From Candidatus Woesearchaeota archaeon (GTDB taxonomy: Archaea > Nanobdellota > Nanobdellia > Woesearchaeales > GW2011-AR9): a stretch of DNA of 7,678 nt. Position 1 is the first letter of the stretch, and each line of letters starts with the position of its first letter. A program made the position numbers and the translations under genes. This document shows positions 4,812-7,678 of this stretch, piece by piece. The stretch is taken from contig JACOZM010000032.1 in assembly GCA_016181345.1 (NCBI GenBank), positions 1 through 7,678 on the forward strand. The letters are read 5' to 3'. The notes under the pieces were generated by a model. That model saw nothing but the letters and a program-made list of their open reading frames with translations, made no database searches and had not been told where the DNA came from.

Positions 4812-5291
4812 CTACCTGTCTTTGCTATCTTTGTGTTTATCAAATAGCCTATTATATAGTCCCTCATATAGTCTATCTAATCTCATAATAGATAAATAGG
4901 TTAAAAGAACAGCTGAACCTCCAGCTACAATTGGCATGACTACATGATCAGCAACATTTCTAACTTGCTGTGGAAGTATGGAATAAACAACCATTCCTGC
5001 GCCTATACCTAAAAGAGTCTTAACTTCTCTGGGAGTTGTTCCTCGATAGAAAAAATGATAGGGGACAGTTGCATTTCTCCCTAATGGTCGTAGTGATAAT
5101 GTTTTATACTCTCTTGTTTCTCTGAATCTTCCTGATTCTCTTAATCCTTCAGACTCTTCAAAGAATTCCTCCTCTTCTAATCTCCCATCTAGACTAGTTT
5201 CTGATCTAAGACCTTCGCTTCTTCTCATCTCTTCTGAATGTAGTTCTACTACTCTTCTTCTCCCTCTCATTTCTTTTGATCTAGTATCCAT
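4812..5291 (-). CDS. Unknown protein: charged N-terminal region plus two membrane segments
   Basis: I do not recognise this 159-residue protein. Residues 1-62 are almost entirely Glu, Arg, Ser and Gly, with an imperfect repeat SEGLRSE (25-31) and SEGLRES (47-53), and EEEEFFEESE between. The stretch looks disordered or a charged helix, and its coding strand is nearly pure purine. Two hydrophobic segments follow, TLLGIGAGMVVYSILPQ (about 92-108) and VVMPIVAGGSAVLLTYLSIM (about 117-136), separated by a very short loop. A basic tail follows (RLDRLYEGLYNRLFDKHK). By the positive-inside rule both ends should be cytoplasmic, giving a membrane hairpin with a long charged arm inside. The ATG lies about 25-30 bases after TTTTTAAAG (5317-5325), consistent with a short or absent leader. 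GGAG at about 5307-5310 is too far away to be a good SD. It lies 30 bases before DUF192 on the same strand. Confidence 0.7.
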   Translation of the reverse strand: MDTRSKEMRGRRRVVELHSEEMRRSEGLRSETSLDGRLEEEEFFEESEGLRESGRFRETREYKTLSLRPLGRNATVPYHFFYRGTTPREVKTLLGIGAGMVVYSILPQQVRNVADHVVMPIVAGGSAVLLTYLSIMRLDRLYEGLYNRLFDKHKDSKDR

Positions 5292-5316
5292 AATTAACTT
5301 CTATTTCTCCATTATC

Positions 5317-5325
5317 TTTAAAAAA
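5317..5325 (-). promoter_or_regulatory. TATA-like element of the two-membrane-segment gene
   Basis: The minus strand reads TTTTTTAAAGA centred about 30 bases before the ATG at 5291, predicting a transcript start a few bases before the codon. A stronger TTTATAAA at 5409-5416 reads well on both strands and is an alternative with a leader near 95 bases. Confidence 0.35.
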
Positions 5326-5372
5326 GTTATCTAAAATAGATGCCCAAAATAAATCCCCTATCCTATCTTACC

Positions 5373-5420
5373 ATCGTTTAAGCAGTCATACCCCCATAAA
5401 CTGAAACATTTATAAACGAT
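5373..5420. repeat. 8-base inverted repeat overlapping a bidirectional TATA box
   Basis: ATCGTTTA (5373-5380) and TAAACGAT (5413-5420) are perfect complements separated by 32 bases. The right arm overlaps TTTATAAA (5409-5416), which is itself symmetric and could promote in either direction. The element sits between the divergent oligoendopeptidase and two-membrane-segment genes, so it may be an operator. At eight bases per arm, chance is possible. Confidence 0.35.
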
Positions 5421-5490
5421 AGAAAAAGCCTTCTTAACCAAGAGTAAACTCATTTTTAAATAAAACCCTATCATAAGGATCAACATAACT

Positions 5491-5520
5491 ATTAATACAA
5501 TCACAATTAATACAATAATA
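5491..5520. repeat. Two-copy 15-base tandem repeat before the oligoendopeptidase gene
   Basis: ATTAATACAATCACA at 5491-5505 is followed directly by ATTAATACAATAATA at 5506-5520; the first 11 bases are identical. It lies 25 bases before the oligoendopeptidase start, over its likely promoter. On the minus strand it encodes a run of Ile, Val and Leu, which makes the hydrophobic frame there look more gene-like than it is. Confidence 0.55.
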
Positions 5521-5535
5521 ACTATCCAATAAATT

Positions 5536-5540
5536 GGTGA
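5536..5540 (+). promoter_or_regulatory. Ribosome binding site of the oligoendopeptidase gene
   Basis: GGTGA lies four bases before the ATG at 5545 and matches the archaeal anti-SD complement. It supports this start and indicates a transcript with a leader. Confidence 0.6.
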
Positions 5541-5544
5541 AGAT

Positions 5545-7269
5545 ATGTACAAAACTGGCCCTTGGAATTTAAATGAAATTAAACCGAAAGACTTAGATTT
5601 AGCTTTGAAAGAAATCCAGGAAACAGTCTCCAAGCTAGTTAAACGGCGGAAAGAATTAACCGATAAAATTTCCCCATCATTATTCATGCAATGGGTTAAG
5701 GAAATTGAATCTATGAAGATAGATATAAACAAATTAAGTGCTTATATTTCCTTAAAGTTTGCCGAAGATTCTTCCGATCAACTGGCAACAGCCAACCTTT
5801 CCAAAGTGGAAAATGAATTGACGAAGATTAATAACCAGCTTCTCTTTTTTGGATTATGGTTTAAAGATCTTCCAGAGCATAAAGCTAAAGAGCTCATTAA
5901 GCATTCTAAAGAATACTCCTATCATTTTGAACAGCTAAGAGCGGTAAAACCTTATGCTCTTAATGAAAAGGAAGAACAGATCATTAATATTAAGGATCTT
6001 ACTGGTGTTTCTGCGTTAAATAATGTTTATCGCCTTCTAACCGGACAATTTGAATATAAATACCGGGGAAAAACACTTACACAAGAGGAAGTTATCGTTA
6101 TAGTCCGAGACCCCAATCCTGAAGTAAGAAAAAAAGCATATCTACTTCTTTTGGAGAAGTATAAGTCACATAAGGATGTTATCGGTGAGATTTATAAGAA
6201 TATTATTAATGACTGGCGCGAAGAAAGTATTCATCTCCGAGGGTATAAAAGCCCGATCAATGTAAGAAATATTGCTAATGACATTCCTGGCGAGGCAGTA
6301 GAAGTACTTTTAAAAGTCTGTGAAAAAAATCAACATCTCTTTCACCATTTCTTTGAACTAAAACAAAAGAACCTCGGCTTGAAAAAAATGACGCGGTTTG
6401 ATTTGTATTCTCCCATCAAGAAAAAAAAGGAAGAGAAGATTGATTATAATGAAGCATTAAATTTAGTGTTAGAAGTGTTTGAAAAATTCTCGCCAAAATT
6501 TAAAGAAGGCGCTTTAGAGATCATTAACCAAAATCATGTTCATAGTGAAGTTAAGAAGAATAAGCAAAGCGGCGCGTTTTGTATGAGTGTTCATGCTAAG
6601 CTTCCTCCTTATGTTTTGTGGAGTTACACAGGCACATTACGCGATGTTTCTACTATTGCCCATGAATTAGGGCATGGGATACATCATATATTATCACGAG
6701 AAAATACTGAATATACATTTCACTCTTCACTTCCCCTTGCTGAAACTGCTTCGGTATTTTCAGAGATGATTTTGTCAGAGAAAGTTGCCGAAAAATATCC
6801 TCAAAAAGCGAAGGAATTGCTGTATTATAAGATTGATGATATCTACGCTACAATTATCCGCCAAGCCGGATTTGTTGCTTTTGAAAAGAAAGCACATGAG
6901 ATGATGAAAGAAGGGAAAACTATCGATGAGATGAGTGCAGTTTACTTAGAGATGTTAAAAAACCAATTAGGACCAAAAGTAGAAATTGACCCTATCTTTG
7001 CTTATGAATGGTGCTATATCCCTCATATTTTCAGTTCTCCATTTTATTGCTATGCTTATGCTTTTGGCAACCTATTGACTTTAGCGTTATACGAGATGTA
7101 TAAAGAGAAAGGCCACCATTTCGTGCCGAAAATTATTGAGATGTTGGCTAAAGGTGGTTCAGCTAGTCCAGTTGACATTACAAAAGCAGTCGGTATCGAT
7201 ATCTGTTCTGAAGCCTTTTGGCAGAAAGGGTTTGATGTTATCAAAGGAATGATTAAAAAGTTGGAATAG
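5545..7269 (+). CDS. pepF: Oligoendopeptidase F, M3-family zinc metallopeptidase
   Basis: This enzyme cuts short peptides, generally in the cytoplasm, and serves peptide recycling. At 574 residues it is close to the usual PepF length of about 600 and looks complete. The N-terminal half (residues 1-about 200) is the helical PepF/M3 cap, with WNLNEIKPKDLDLALKEIQ near the start and the family's opening WDL-like pattern. The catalytic domain has the zinc site HELGH at 373-377 (zinc ligands H373 and H377, catalytic E374) and the third ligand E400 in AETASVFSEM. PHIFSSPFYCYAYAFG at 493-508 carries the conserved His and Tyr residues that bind the substrate near the C-terminus (H494, Y501, Y505). No signal peptide or membrane segment is present. 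A GGTGA SD lies four bases before the ATG. The gene stands alone, with a divergent gene upstream and a separately promoted gene after it. Confidence 0.95.
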   Translation: MYKTGPWNLNEIKPKDLDLALKEIQETVSKLVKRRKELTDKISPSLFMQWVKEIESMKIDINKLSAYISLKFAEDSSDQLATANLSKVENELTKINNQLLFFGLWFKDLPEHKAKELIKHSKEYSYHFEQLRAVKPYALNEKEEQIINIKDLTGVSALNNVYRLLTGQFEYKYRGKTLTQEEVIVIVRDPNPEVRKKAYLLLLEKYKSHKDVIGEIYKNIINDWREESIHLRGYKSPINVRNIANDIPGEAVEVLLKVCEKNQHLFHHFFELKQKNLGLKKMTRFDLYSPIKKKKEEKIDYNEALNLVLEVFEKFSPKFKEGALEIINQNHVHSEVKKNKQSGAFCMSVHAKLPPYVLWSYTGTLRDVSTIAHELGHGIHHILSRENTEYTFHSSLPLAETASVFSEMILSEKVAEKYPQKAKELLYYKIDDIYATIIRQAGFVAFEKKAHEMMKEGKTIDEMSAVYLEMLKNQLGPKVEIDPIFAYEWCYIPHIFSSPFYCYAYAFGNLLTLALYEMYKEKGHHFVPKIIEMLAKGGSASPVDITKAVGIDICSEAFWQKGFDVIKGMIKKLE

Positions 7270-7288
7270 TGCCATTAAACTAAAAACA

Positions 7289-7296
7289 TTTATATA
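7289..7296 (+). promoter_or_regulatory. TATA box of the membrane protein gene at 7319
   Basis: TTTATATA is a consensus archaeal TATA box, centred 26 bases before the ATG at 7319, with no SD between them. The transcript should begin at the start codon. It also shows that this gene is not simply the tail of the oligoendopeptidase transcript. Confidence 0.7.
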
Positions 7297-7318
7297 TCAT
7301 ATTTATCTACCGCTAATT

Positions 7319-7678
7319 ATGAACAAGTACCTTCATCAATATTTTCAATCATTTGATCCAAACAAGAACCACCTCATGAGTATAATCATAGATGCACTTT
7401 TATTTGGTATTCTTCTTATTTCCTTCTTACTATTTACAAACTATGTCCAAGATTCAGTTTATGGGCTAAATTCTATTACTCATCCCGATTATATTCAGCA
7501 AAAACTATCAGAGATGACTCCTGCGGAAGCTCAAGCATTTGTCCTAGAGATGCGTACGTTTTTGTATGGTTTTGTAGGAGGAACTATCTTTCTTGTCATC
7601 ATGACTATTTTTCTTTTTTCACTCTCTAACTCATTACTTTGGAAAAAACTTCTTCATCAGCAATTTACCTGGAAACTA
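7319..7678 (+). CDS. Unknown membrane protein, N-terminal part, cut by window edge
   Basis: The frame is open for 120 codons from the ATG at 7319 to the edge. The family is not recognised. Residues 1-20 are polar (SFDPNKNHLM at 11-20). A clear membrane segment follows (SIIIDALLFGILLISFLLF, 21-39), then a polar loop of about 40 residues (VYGLNSITHPDYIQQKLSEM, then TPAEAQAF), then a second segment (FLYGFVGGTIFLVIMTIFLF, 81-100). After it comes a basic, aromatic stretch (LLWKKLLHQQFTWK). The loop between the segments probably faces outside and the basic stretch inside. No signal peptidase site is obvious. A consensus TATA box 26 bases before the ATG, with no SD, supports this start. More membrane segments may lie beyond the edge. 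Confidence 0.75.
   Translation, partial: MNKYLHQYFQSFDPNKNHLMSIIIDALLFGILLISFLLFTNYVQDSVYGLNSITHPDYIQQKLSEMTPAEAQAFVLEMRTFLYGFVGGTIFLVIMTIFLFSLSNSLLWKKLLHQQFTWKL

Noticed and set aside
5545..5732. Minus-strand open frame overlapping the start of the oligoendopeptidase gene
   Set aside because: It is antisense to a well-supported coding sequence and has no SD or TATA at its start; only its 3' part outside pepF was kept as a weak observation.
7056..7244. 62-codon open frame on the minus strand inside the oligoendopeptidase gene
   Set aside because: Antisense to the conserved C-terminal region of an M3 peptidase, with no promoter or RBS; a shadow frame.
1..7678. CRISPR array, insertion sequence, integrase or toxin-antitoxin pair
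   Set aside because: No regularly spaced repeats, transposase or recombinase motifs, terminal inverted repeats or paired small overlapping genes were found.

Overview
The window looks like a piece of an AT-rich archaeal chromosome, probably from a small-genome DPANN-type lineage such as Woesearchaeota or Pacearchaeota. Kingdom is supported by three things: a signal recognition particle (SRP) RNA of archaeal layout, TATA boxes such as TTTAAATA and TTTATATA about 25 bases before transcript or start-codon positions, and a tandem Lrp/AsnC regulator. The finer placement is inference.

Layout, left to right. (1) 1-628, minus strand: the N-terminal 209 codons of a type IA DNA topoisomerase, running off the left edge. 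(2) 629-998: a 370-base divergent control region holding a symmetric pair of TATA-bearing inverted-repeat arms, a second TATA box, a long hairpin and an undescribed 24-codon ORF with its own Shine-Dalgarno (SD) sequence. (3) 999-2366, plus: a radical SAM enzyme of the B12-binding-domain type with an atypical CX4CX2C cluster motif. (4) 2378-3364, minus: a 328-residue tandem Lrp/AsnC-like regulator, convergent with the radical SAM gene and only 11 bases from it. (5) 3365-3698: a gene-free stretch with a compact two-hairpin structured element (3400-3498), a candidate small RNA or leader, then plain AT-rich DNA. (6) 3699-3932, plus: a small unrecognised protein containing an 18-A homopolymer. (7) About 4069-4360, plus: the SRP RNA gene with its own TATA box and a T-tract terminator. 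(8) 4449-4781 and 4812-5291, minus: a DUF192 protein, and a charged protein with two predicted membrane segments. (9) 5545-7269, plus: a complete M3-family oligoendopeptidase F. (10) 7319-7678, plus: the start of an unknown membrane protein running off the right edge.

The genes do not form one pathway. They are mostly single transcription units in alternating directions. Several protein genes (3699, 4781, 7319) have a TATA box about 25 bases before the start codon and no SD, so they are probably leaderless. The Lrp-like gene, the oligoendopeptidase and the 24-codon ORF have SD sequences. No insertion sequence, CRISPR array, tRNA or integrated element was seen. The least explained parts are the leader of the radical SAM gene and the structured element upstream of the Lrp-like gene.
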